Translations under genes and position numbers: made by a program | From: Balanoglossus misakiensis | Taxonomy: Eukaryota; Hemichordata | Direction of reading: 5' to 3' | Length of the DNA: 64,000 nt | NCBI GenBank assembly: GCA_040954595.2 | Contig: CM082598.2 | Span: 1,550,001 to 1,614,000 of the forward strand | The notes under the pieces: model-generated | The model's input: only the letters and a program-made list of their open reading frames with translations | Databases searched by the model: none | Told to the model about the DNA's origin: nothing | Shown: positions 34,171 through 45,646 of the stretch, one piece after another | Layout of the letters: every line of letters begins with the position of its first letter | Numbering within the stretch: the first letter of the stretch is position 1

Positions 34171-37100
34171 TCACTCTAAAGCCATAACCTCAACTTCGCA
34201 CATGTGCAACTGTTGTTCCCGGTCGATGAGTTGGATACTGACGTACTGTCCACTCATTGGGATTTCGCAGCCACACCTGATGTGAATAGGCTGATCCTTG
34301 ACCATTCTACCAAGTACCATCATCCCACAGACTGGATTGTTGTTGAAGTTCGCACTGTTACCAACACGGATCTCGGCATGTTTAAGACGGAAGGCTGCAA
34401 ATTTAGGCAGAAAATAATAATAGTGACCAATTTGTCTACCATCCAGTCAATTTTACAATGAAAAGTCAAAATATTTGATAATGTATACTCATGTACATCA
34501 GACAATCTAATCGTATGATCTGAAGTTAATGTTAATATATACTAAAGACCCAATGAAAAATGACTTACGACAGCAATCTCCTCTGTTTGTGATTACAACC
34601 TCGTACACACTGTAAGATTTTCCTAAATCCACTTTCCACCATGGTTGGTATTCTTTGTTAGTCCAAGAACAAGACCCACTCATAACGTTATCATCTTTAT
34701 TTCCGTCAACAGCGTTTCCAGCGCCTCCGTTCTGCTTCGGTTTGTCTGAACTCTGACTAGCCGCCTTGCCTACAGCTACATTGTGCATGCCCTCAGGAAA
34801 CTCACAAGCTGTAGTCGATGAACAAAAATATTGACAGACAAAAAATGAAACTGAAATTAACCATTTTCTTATCCCTTTCATCGCCACATTCAAATCGCCA
34901 TTTTTGAAGAAAATTAACCTCGTCACAGTTATATGATTTTTTTTTTTCAAAAATTCCGATAAAGACCTGCACACAATGGAAAATTATGCCGACTTAGTCT
35001 AGAATCAAGAGGGTGTTTCCTGCACCAAAAGAATAACTAGCAAAGCAGAACAGCACTGACAGCCAAGAAAGTACACAGACGGTTCCGAAATCTGTTTAAG
35101 AAATTCAAAAATACTGAAGTAAAACTTTCTATACTTACGAGGCAATGTAGGAATATATGTCGTATCTGAAAAAGACACACAGCGAGGACTAATAGTTAGA
35201 GTATTTCATATTAAATTTTGCATGCACACGTTACAGGAATCCATCAGGTGTGCCAAAACATACATACATACATACATACATACATACATACACAGAGACA
35301 TACAGACAGACAGACAGACAGACATGATAATGATGTGGTGTAACAAAACGTTTATGCTCGTGTCATATTGTATCCTTCTGCCATATTTCAGTGACATCAC
35401 TTTAGAACTTTAGACCTGTTTCTGCATGCGTTATATGCGTTCGATGCCTGTGGGAACTAATAGCACGTTTAATTTGAAGGAATATCTGATAAATACACCT
35501 ACGGTATCCTTCTGTGGCCGGTTGTGGGGGAGCTTCTGTCTGTACTTTCTCCGTTGGTGGCGGTGTTGTTGGAGGGGGTGGAGTCGTTGGTGGGGGTGTG
35601 GTTGGTGGGGGTGGAGTCGTTGGTGGCGCCACACCTGTTTAAAGTATTGAACACTTTTTATCAACCAAAACTACCATGATGTAATTTAGAAATTAGGGAT
35701 GTCATTTCAGGAGGTATATACAAAACACCTGGATTTAAGTGTTGTTATCAACCATATTTAAATGTCAAGCATATATTTACTATATCTCTTTCACAGTAGA
35801 ACTCGTATAAAACAATGCAAAGCTTTGAATATAAAAATTATCAGACTATGAAAAATATAGCTTACTCTCTTCACAAATGTAATATCGCCGTGCGTCACAT
35901 GGGTAATCATCCCATTGAAAAGAAGTTCCGGCCCTGACCAGATAAAAATAACTTAGCATGATTAAACACATACTATTCAAGGACTGACTAGGACTTTCTC
36001 GTCGGCCAATATCAAGCCACGGAAGTAAGAGTCATAGAGTGAGAACTAACTTTCATTTCCAACAAAACGCATTCTAGGACGAACATGTTTAAATATTGTT
36101 TGATGAAATAGTTTTCCAGCAAAATAAGGCTGATCCACAGATATGCGGTGTATCAATGCTGTACTAATAACACCAAAAATTCACCTCATGTAACCGCAGT
36201 CTCCATTACCATTAGGTTCTCCGCTAGCCCAGTTAGTGTACGCTAAGGTTTCTCCTTCCACGGTCTTGAATACGCCATTTGATTTACGAACATTGATGTA
36301 CACATCATGGCCACCATGACCGCTGTCTTTCAACAAAGATATCAAGTGCTTGTTCACCATTGGATTTCGAACAACTGCCAGTGTCTTTCCACTGCGCTGA
36401 CAGGCTGCATACGCCTCATCAAATGTCAGTTGGTCAGTAGACACAGTAAAAGCATCCTCTGGATAAAAACAAAGGGTAAGATTTTAGGTGTGTGACCTTT
36501 GAACCCGACTAGGAGGAAATGACATCATGGGTCACAATGGGGTCTATACTTCTGCAGATCACCATTACAAGATAAACAACCAACATAAAAGAAAGCGTGT
36601 GCAAATAAACCATGTCTATATAACATTTTGTAGCTGAGATTTTCCTTCTGTAATTCCAATATTTTTTTATGAAATCGATAATTCAACATGCAAACTTACT
36701 TTCCTCTTGAGTTATTCCTGTAGAAATAAAATTGGGAAAGCAAGAAGTCAACACAAAGTAATGATTGTAACTCCATTATAATAACTGGCAACAATGTCAA
36801 ACATACAAAACCCCATTGTTTTGAGGAAATGTGCCTAACAAACATTTATATATACGACATCGACAGCTGAGTGTATCCTGCTTAATGACAATTAGAAGAT
36901 ATGACAATTTTGATGTTTTAATTACTAACCGTATTTATTTCACATAAATCCGTTATCAACTTAAAACATCAAACCCTAAATGACAAGAAAATCAATTAAA
37001 ATAACACTGTACAATTACCTTTTCCTCCTTCACAGATATATGCCCGTCGATGATCACAAGTGTTATCATCCCACTGCCGTAGTCCACCAGGTCTGAAAAA

Positions 37101-40100
37101 TGCAATGTAGAAAAAACTAAATTCACCACATGCAAATTCATATATCAAATAAATCAAACTCAAGAACTTGCAAATTAAGGTTTTCAATAAATTCCAACTG
37201 TAGCCAGTATGTCTGTTTGATAGTTCCCGCTGTTAACCATATAATGTACATCACCTTGAAATATTACTAATGTCAAGAAAAGTATCTCTTACTTGATGTA
37301 TGCACAGTCACTTGCACCACCATTAGGTTCACCACTGTCCCAGTTGGTATATGGCAAAGGGGTTCCATCAGTAGTTCTCCATAAGCCATTTGCTTTACGG
37401 GCATTGAACCACATATTTTCTCCTTTCAGTTCCTCTGTATACAGTAGTCCCACCAAGAACTTATTCACTACTGGACTTGCATCTACTGCCAACGATGCCC
37501 CATAACTCTCACAAGCCCAAACAGCATCTTCAAATGTTCGCTTGTCTTCAAAAGTACGATATTGCTCCACTGAAATTGGAATATTTGATCCGAACTATGA
37601 TTGCCTAATTTGAACTTTTAAGTGGAAAAAGATTGATTTGACTATAAGTACCAGCAAAAAAGTAGAGTTATATAATAATGAATGCCGATTATTACAACAG
37701 AGTCTGACAACGACAACGAATATATGGAGAGTAATTACTACATCTGTAACTAATGTTTGTCATTTATATTTTTCTAAACCTTTGTAAAATCGAGAATACA
37801 ACATGAAAACTTACTTTGGGCCTGAGTTAATTCTGTAGAAATAAAATGAGAAATATAAGGAATCAATATAAAGCAATTACTAACAGACTAACACAACAGA
37901 CTAACACAGATTAACAAAGATTACTCCCAATAACTGGCCATAATGCCAAACATGCAGAAACCAAATGAATCACAATCATTTCTATATGATCTACACCATG
38001 CAGACCATATATGTAACAAGATTTAAGACATTTGAAAAATGACATTTTCAAAGTTTGTATGTACCAACATCATTCATTTGACATCTCCCAGTTATCAACT
38101 TAAAACACTAAACCTAAAATGATAAGTAAATCAAGTAAAAATAATGCCCTCCAATTACTTTCGCCTCCTTCACAGATATATGCCCGTCGATGGTCACAAG
38201 TGTTATCATCCCATTGACGTGCTCCACCAGGTCTACAAAATGCATGTGTAGAAAAAAAATACATTCATAAATCAAACACAAGAACTTGCAAACAAAACTT
38301 CTGTATCAATTCCAACCGCAGCCATATCATTTTTTAAAATCAAATTTAGATTTTGGGGGGGAGCTGAAATAGTACTCTATTTCGTGTGGCAGTTTGGTGG
38401 TTCCCGGTGTTAACCATATAATGTACATCACATTGAAATTTTACTAATGTGAAGAAAAGTATCTCTTACTTGATGTATGCACAGTCATTTGAACCACCAT
38501 TAGGCTCACCACTGTCCCAGTTGGTATATGACAAGGGTGTTCCATCAACCGTTCTCCACATGCCATCTGATTTATGGCCATTGAACCACATATTTTCTCC
38601 TCTCAGTTCCGCTGTATTCAGCATTCCTACCAAGAACTTATTCACAACTGGACTTGCAATTACTGCCAACGATGCTCCAAAACTCTCACAAGCCGAAACA
38701 GCTTCGTCAAATGTCCTCTTGTCAGAAAAACCATTAAATTTGTCCACTGAAAATTCAATATTGAATTTAAAAGCATTTAGTCAGATGATAACTGGGAAAG
38801 TATAGTCTATCTATAGCTTAGTCATTCTATCATGTCTTCACAGATACAGATAGGAATACCTAACTCAAAGTTCCATCTGCTTTGCCCTGTATAGTTGTCT
38901 ACTCTTTAAAGCAGGTAGATGTGTTAACTACTCACACTCTTCGGAATATATTTCAAGTCCAACTAATGGTGTGATCGGTTAAGATTGCAATAAATAATTT
39001 CTGGGCAATATATGGTTGATTCTATCAACCAATTATTACGAATTGATGTGACAATACCAACATAAAACACTGTCAGATCGCATCTCACATATAAGACAGT
39101 GGACTTGTATGGTACAATATGTACAGAGATTAAATGTTTGAAAGATGTCTGTAATTTAGGGTTTCATGTTACTGGAGCATTCAAGGTGAAAACCTACCTT
39201 CGGCTTCAGATAGTTCTGTAGAAGTAAAACGAGAAACACAAGACGTAACTATCGAATAATGGTTGGCACAACGGAAACATGATTAGTGTTTTTAATAAAC
39301 AGGGTCCACAGCAGTTTGTGGTAGAGATTATGACAATAGACAACACATAATACTATCATACTGATTTCTAATTTATCGAGTGTTAAGATTTCAAAGGTCA
39401 AATGAACATGAAGATGTATTACCCTCTCCTCCTTCACAGATGTATACTCGTCGGTGACTGCATAGGTTATCATCCCACCGGTGGCCGGCCCCACTTCTGT
39501 GAAAAAATGCATACATACAAAACTTAGTTCAAAAGGTTTTCACTTTAGTGCGAGGGGGTCAAAGCACATTATAATAATGGCATTCTCAGTAAGAGACAGA
39601 AGAAATATTATATGTTTTATTTTCGACGAATACCTAGACTAACAGTGGATATATCCTGATATTTTAAGTAATAAATGTCTTGAAATACTACTGATGCGAA
39701 GAAAACTATCTCTTACCTAAGGTATGCACAGTCATTGGCACCACCATTAGGCTCACCATTGTCCCAGTTGGTATATGACAAGGGTGTTCCATCAACCGTT
39801 CTCCACATGCCATCTGACTTACGGGCATTGAACCATACATCTTCTCCACCAAGACCCCTTCCTTTCAACATAGCAACCAAGTAATCTTGCTCCGATGTGC
39901 TGGTAATTGTTGCTAACGATGCTCCAAAACTCTCGCAAGCAGTAACTGCCTCATCAAAAGTCCTTTTACCTTTAAACGCACGGAATTTGACTTCTGGAAA
40001 GTTGCATATTTTTGAAACTTTAGAATAAGGTTATGGAACGGAATTATACTCATTGATTTAAATATTTTCGAGTCAATATTTCAAAGGCGAAATGACAAGA

Positions 40101-43100
40101 TTGACGATTAACATAAAGATATATTACCCTCTCCTCCTTCACAGATGAATACTCGTTGGGGACTGCATGCGTTATCATCCCATCGGTGACTGGCCCCACT
40201 TCTGTGAAAAAAATGCATGTATACAAAACTAAGTTCAATAGGTTTTCACTTCGTGCTAAGGGTCAAAGCACATTATAATAAAGAGACAGAAGAGATTATA
40301 TGTTAACTGTATTTCATGACTTCTTATGGTCAACCATTTCTGTTTTTGTGGTTTACATATTAAACTCATTCAACGTCTTTCCACATTTTTGCTTATTAAC
40401 TTCCATTTTTTAAACATCTTAAGTTGAAATTGTGTCAACGATAAGAGATTGTCCTCACTCACGTAGGTAGCCAAAAACCTATTGAAGGTAGAGAGAATTC
40501 CAAGTACATGTACAATAATATGTATGCCAACACATCAAACAAACAAGATGGCAATTCGTATTAATTACAACTCTAAAGTGTTGTCGCATTTTTACTGTTC
40601 AAGAGTTTTTGCAGCAGTCCTAACCTGATGTATGCACAGTCATTGGCACCACCATTAGGCTCGCCATAGTCCCAGTTGGTATATGACAAGGGTGTTCCAT
40701 CATCCGTTCTCCACAAGCCATCAGATTTACGGGCATTGAACCATACATCTTCTCCACCAAGACCATCTGCTTTCAGCATGCTCACCAAGTAATCATGCAC
40801 CATTATGTTGGTAACTTTTGCCAACGTCGCTCCATAACTCTCACAAAAGGAAACTGCCCCATCAAAATTCTTTTTGTTTCCAAACGCACGGAATGTGTTC
40901 TCTGAAAAGTTACATATGTATTTTTGTATCATTTGGTCAAGGTAGTGGTTCGTTCATTTCTGATATGACCTGTTCACAGTAATGAAATGCTTTATTTTTG
41001 TTGAAAGTGTTCAAAGAATTATTGTTGATGGCAGTGAGTAATGAATTGGGGAAATTACATTTTAACATTGAAAACTTACTTTCAGCTTGAGTCAGTTCTG
41101 TGAAATGAAATGAGAGAAATGTTAGTAATGCCGATTGGTGAATGGAACGGCGAACTGTTTCAAATATCAGTAAGCATGCAGAGAGAGGGGCGAGGAAGAG
41201 AGAGAGGGGGGGGGAGAGAGGGGGGACGAGAGAGACGAGGAGAGAGGGGAGAGAAAGAGCTGGGTCTATATTCATACAATAACGTAAAACCACTCAACGA
41301 AGTCAAGAATAAGTACAATTATTATTAGTGTGCGCAGTGAATGTTACGATTTTTGAAAGCTTGAGAGTATGAGAAATTACCTTCTCCGCCTTCACAGATG
41401 TAAATCCTTCTCGTGTTGCAGTCAGAATCATCCCACTGGAGGGATTTCGAGTTCCTGGGGAGATTATTTCAAAGTGGAAACTCTTTACTATGTGTTGTCC
41501 TAACAACAGACAAGATGGCGGCAACCATTTATTGTCTGTGTCGAAGATCGGAAAAATACAGCATATTGGACAAAAAGAATTAAGGCACAAATGTAATGTA
41601 ATGATGACGTACCACATGTAGCCACAATCTCCATTCCCACTTGGTTCTCCAGATGCCCAGTTGGTGTATGGTAGAGGTTCTCCATCCGCTGTTTTAAACA
41701 CGCCATTTGATTTTCGGACACTGATGTAAGCATCGCCCAGATTCCGCGATCTCAACAAATTGACCAAGGCGACATGTTCGACAGAATTGGACACCACGGC
41801 CAGAGATGCCCCCATACTCTGACAAGCTGACTGTGCATCATCAAATGTTTTCGTGTCAGTAAACAAATGAAAATTAAACTCTGAAAGATAAACAATTCAA
41901 TTATTAGCAGATAGAAAAGCCAACTGCAACGTGATGATTTTACAATTAGGGGGGGGGGGGGGTGGGCTATCAGTATTTATCAACACACCCAATTTATACG
42001 CAAATAAAATTAAGAGTCATTTCGGTATGATACGGACGATTTATTTCTTGCCACATCACCATCCATTATTCATAAGGCACTGTTGAAACTTGTCTCATCG
42101 GCTATCACTTCAACATATCCACTTTAAAATATCATATATCGCTTAGTGCTCACAGCTTACTAATTACCTGTATGAGACTATTCAATTTAGACTCAGGTAA
42201 TTCGGCGAGAAGTACCATGTCCAGAGCAAGTCTGTGCAGGCACTGGACGACTCTTTTGTTTGCTCAAACCTCATTCGTCAGCGAAAATTGGTGCGAAAAT
42301 ATTGCTAATATAAATTGTCGCGGATCTGGTTTCTAGAATCCTCCCTCAGGATTGGTATAGCTGGTTTAAACCTGCCAGTGTCACACAACTAAAGCAAAAA
42401 CCTGTTCAATGATGATGCATGAAGCCTTGCGCTTCCATGCGGTTTTTTTCGACCCAGACTGTGTAGACTCACGTGTACAGTCACCGACGGTAGTAGAGAG
42501 AAAGTATATAGAATTTCATGACCTCTGCGCCGCGATCTCTGCCGAACGAATGTTGTTTACTTGAGTGACGCGGTGCATTCTGCGGGACTACTTTCTGCGG
42601 GACTACTTTTGAATACATTTCCTCATATTTGACGAAAATTGAAGTACCGATCGTGGCGCTTTGATTTTCAGTAGGGTGGTGCGGTAGACAATCCTTTGTT
42701 ATACAAAGTAGAGTCGTGTTGGAGATAGTCCAGTCAGGTTCATCGCTCAGCAGGTCACGAATTGGCATCATAGCGAGAACACTTGCGATAGCGAAAGATT
42801 TTCGTAAACGTTGAGGTTCCCAAATATACTGACACCTAGATATTATGTTATTCTGACGATAGTTGGGCAGGTTTTAATCTAATGGCGAACAAGAATGTTG
42901 AAAACTCCCAACGTTTCGTGGCCAAAGTTTCATGCTTTCAAAATATCAGCACCGTAGTATGATCAACTCATGATTAATAAAACCTGTGCGATAGTTCTGT
43001 ACAATAACTTGTGAATCCAAATCAAACAGCTGGGTAGTATATTGCAGAGCCCATCCTCTATGTTTGGGTCAACCTAGCCAGGTTTATCTACGTCAATATT

Positions 43101-43307
43101 TTTGGTCTATGGACAAAGAATGCCTATTTACACTCGCTGTCGGCGATAAGACAGGAACATGGTACAAATAAAATAACTCATATTTTAAGGAGTAAGATTT
43201 GTGGAACCTACCATATTGGAAAAGCATTGAATTTGCAATAAAAAAAACTTACCAGCTCTGCCTATCTCGACAGACAGTGCCAAAACCAGTAACACTAGAA
43301 AAGCCAT
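34171..43307 (-). CDS. chimeric lectin 2: six CTLDs plus F-type lectin
   Basis: Intact paralogue of the preceding gene, 21 exons, 2,838 nt, 945 residues. High to low: 43253-43307; 41613-41880; 41381-41454; 41080-41097; 40625-40901; 40128-40201; 39717-39993; 39423-39496; 39198-39215; 38470-38746; 38159-38232; 37815-37832; 37293-37569; 37019-37092; 36700-36717; 36185-36458; 35866-35933; 35503-35634; 35139-35165; 34569-34808; 34171-34394. Domain order and phases are identical to copy 1. Differences cluster near the sugar site (for example WDSGEPNGGAS against WDGGEPNGGPT in CTLD5, and WRTDDG against WRTNDG in CTLD2) and in the Thr/Pro linker, which is four residues longer. No stop or frameshift is seen, so both copies are probably expressed. 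Confidence 0.9.
35262..35325. repeat. (CATA)n and (GACA)n microsatellites
   Basis: CATA units followed by GACA units inside an intron of lectin gene 2. They are absent from the matching intron of copy 1, so they arose or expanded after duplication. Confidence 0.85.
41180..41262. repeat. GA-rich simple repeat in intron
   Basis: Purine-rich tract with many GAGA and GGGG runs in the intron between CTLD1 and the first microexon of lectin gene 2. A related shorter tract is at about 31876-31942 in copy 1. Confidence 0.8.
42262..42862. mobile_element. ~600-bp insertion unique to lectin copy 2
   Basis: In copy 1, TTTTGTTTG runs directly into GGCAGGTTAATC near 32958. In copy 2 the same flanks are separated by about 600 bp. 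The insertion has a short inverted match near its ends (ATTCGTCAG / CTGACGATA). It holds a 96-codon minus-strand open frame (42481-42771) containing a 15-base tandem duplication. No transposase is seen. It may be a non-autonomous transposon or a captured fragment; loss from copy 1 is less likely but possible. Confidence 0.5.
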
Positions 43308-43696
43308 CGTTCTTTAGACACCAGAGCTTCAAATCTGTGAGGGGGAAATTAAAGGAAAATCATGATATAACAAAGTATTTTGGGATCAAGACCATGGATT
43401 GATAACTACCGATACAAGCTGATGACTTTTTTACCGAACGGCTCACTCAAATTGTGCTTGCCAAGTTTACATTACTTTTAGACAGACGTTTGACTCCAAT
43501 GACTATACTGATCCTTATAAAAGTAAACGAAATGACAGAGTATTCCTAAATTTTAAGTACGTATTTCGTTATGCTACCTAATATCTCTGAGCATAGTGAT
43601 CTTGCATGAGCGGATACTCACCTCTGCCAAGTAAGACGAAGCTGCCGTTCTACCCAGGTCTGACAATCCTGTCGGGTTGAGCAGTCCTATTTATTG
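43308..43696 (-). promoter_or_regulatory. 5' leader and TATA-like box, lectin gene 2
   Basis: Leader exon donor AGAG|GTGAGT at 43622 and TATA-like CAATAAATAG at 43687-43696 are conserved with copy 1. This suggests that the duplicated gene kept its own promoter. Confidence 0.55.
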
Positions 43697-43839
43697 GTGT
43701 ACTAAAAGCCATTCATATCATTAAACTCAATATTCAGTTTAGTTAATTACAAAAGGTGGTGTATTTTTGGCATTAATACACCTATGAATAACTCTTAGAA
43801 ACGTGTCATGCATAAATGCTGGCATTGCACACAGACACA

Positions 43840-43856
43840 TACATACATACATACAT

Positions 43857-43887
<31 letters not shown>

Positions 43888-44146
43888 GACACACACACAT
43901 ACATACATACATACATACACACACATACATACATACATACATACATACATACATACATACATACACACATACATACATACACACACACACAGACACACAC
44001 ACACATACATACATACATACATACATACATACATACATACATACATACATACATACATACACACACACACAGACACACACACACATACATACATACATAC
44101 ATACATACATACATACATACATCCATACATACATACATACATACAT

Positions 44147-44177
<31 letters not shown>
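43840..44177. repeat. compound (CATA)n/(CA)n microsatellite
   Basis: About 340 bp of CATA units broken by CACACACA and CAGACACACAC blocks. Open frames of 120-145 codons of Cys-Met-Tyr-Val or Thr-His-Ile-Tyr on both strands are artefacts of the repeat. Confidence 0.95.
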
Positions 44178-45646
44178 AGGTATAAGGCAATTTAAAATAC
44201 TATTATAGCTGACCTTTTACAGTTACTGGCATGTGCATAAACAATTTTTTTTTCATTGCCAGCATCTATTATCCATATAACTTAAATATCTTTTGTGATG
44301 TGTATATACAGACCACCAAAGCAGTAATTTCTTTAAATAAAACAAACTATAAGGGAGTAATTTCTACTTTACTGTCGCATTAATGTCCAAATAGCTGCAA
44401 TTTTCATGATTTACTTTCAAACTTCGAGCGGTCCATTTAAATGGGCTAAGTGATGGTTATTACAGTACAAGCAAACATATTACATGTATAAAATATAAAC
44501 TAGTTAAATAATAAACAGCTGCGGCACTCGTTTATTCAGTCATCCATTGCAAGAGTGCACAACTAAATTAAATTAATGTTATCTGTCGACTTTGGATTAA
44601 AAGTATGCTACAAAGGCCAGCTACTGGGGCTTTAAAGACTTCCAGAAACAGATTAAAATTTCAGGATAATCCAGGGGTGAAAACAGAAAGGCACAGCACA
44701 AACATCAGTTTAACTAAACTTTATTACAAACCCTGCATTGTATCCTCTGCAAGAAAAACATAACTGAACGAGTCAAAGTAATGATATCAGAATTGTAAAT
44801 GTTTCACCAACAGGACTTCAACCGTATCAGTCCAGAGCTTCTAGTAACATAACCAAATTTACATATAGGAGTTAAGACCTTATAGAGTTAAGGTAATATG
44901 CGTCTTAGGTACAGTAAAATGAGTCCTCCATATCTTTCAAGTCTTTTTGAAAACACTGAATAAAACTTGGTGTTCACTGTCGTTGTCATAAAAGAAAGAG
45001 TTCAAGCAAGACGTCTGTTCACACATACAGAGACACACAAAGTCATGAAGTTGAATTTTGAAAGCACCAAATCTAGACACTACGAAAGAAATACAAGTGG
45101 TAAATGGGTTCAATAAATATGCAACGATACTCCTTAATTTGCAAGGTTAAAATGAATTTCTACACTTTCTTTTTTCCCTTGAAAGGAAAGCATGAATTTC
45201 CAAACAGAGTGACAACAAAATATATTTTCTCTCTTATATTCACTTTACTGTAATCCCTCTTGCATTCGCCATATATTGTTCTTTTTTAAAATCCTTCTTT
45301 AGGTTTTGGTTCACAAGAATCCATCTTTCATTTTTTGGGGGGGAGGAGGGGATTTTAATATTGCACTCTATCTCTGCCAGTGGGAGGGGGGGGGGCCACT
45401 GGATATCACTCGAATGGAATCCATCACAATCAGGAAAAGTCGGATGGGTAGCCACTGTCCAATGACATCATTTCAACTCCGTACACACAAGACAGCCACT
45501 AACCCTTTAACCACCATGGTTCAGTCCAAACTCATTGTCTCCTATGGTAAGCTTGGACCGGTACACAGGGAACTGGGGGTGAAGGGTTAAAGAATCCATT
45601 CTTTTCCCTTTCCATTATTTCCACCTTGTTTTCGACTGTTGAAGAT
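44178..45646 (-). other. intergenic and 3' UTR of zinc-finger gene
   Basis: Non-coding. A minus-strand AATAAA at 44720-44725 could end the zinc-finger transcript, giving a 3' UTR of about 0.9 kb. Poly-G/G-rich runs occur near 45340-45395. Confidence 0.45.
45496..45592. mobile_element. short foldback (MITE-like) element
   Basis: The segment starts CTAACCCTTTAACCACC and ends GGGGGTGAAGGGTTAA, which are imperfect inverted ends. A diverged copy in the opposite orientation lies at about 52864-52950, sharing CCACCATGGTT, TTGGACC and GGGAACTGGGGGTGAA. Two copies plus inverted ends suggest a small non-autonomous DNA element. Confidence 0.5.

Larger units (their letters stand above)
33848..43860. repeat. 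segmental duplication, copy 2
   Basis: Second unit, collinear with 24390-33847. Relative to copy 1 it lacks one 104-bp repeat and about 170 bp near the 27-nt exon. It gains about 600 bp (42262-42862) and about 120 bp (43014-43145) in the first intron, and has CATA/GACA repeats at 35262-35325. All exons and splice sites are preserved. Confidence 0.93.

Noticed and set aside
43739-44208. Six long open frames (120-145 codons) on both strands
   Set aside because: All are translations of the CATA/CA microsatellite, with monotonous Cys-Met-Tyr-Val or Thr-His-Ile-Tyr repeats.
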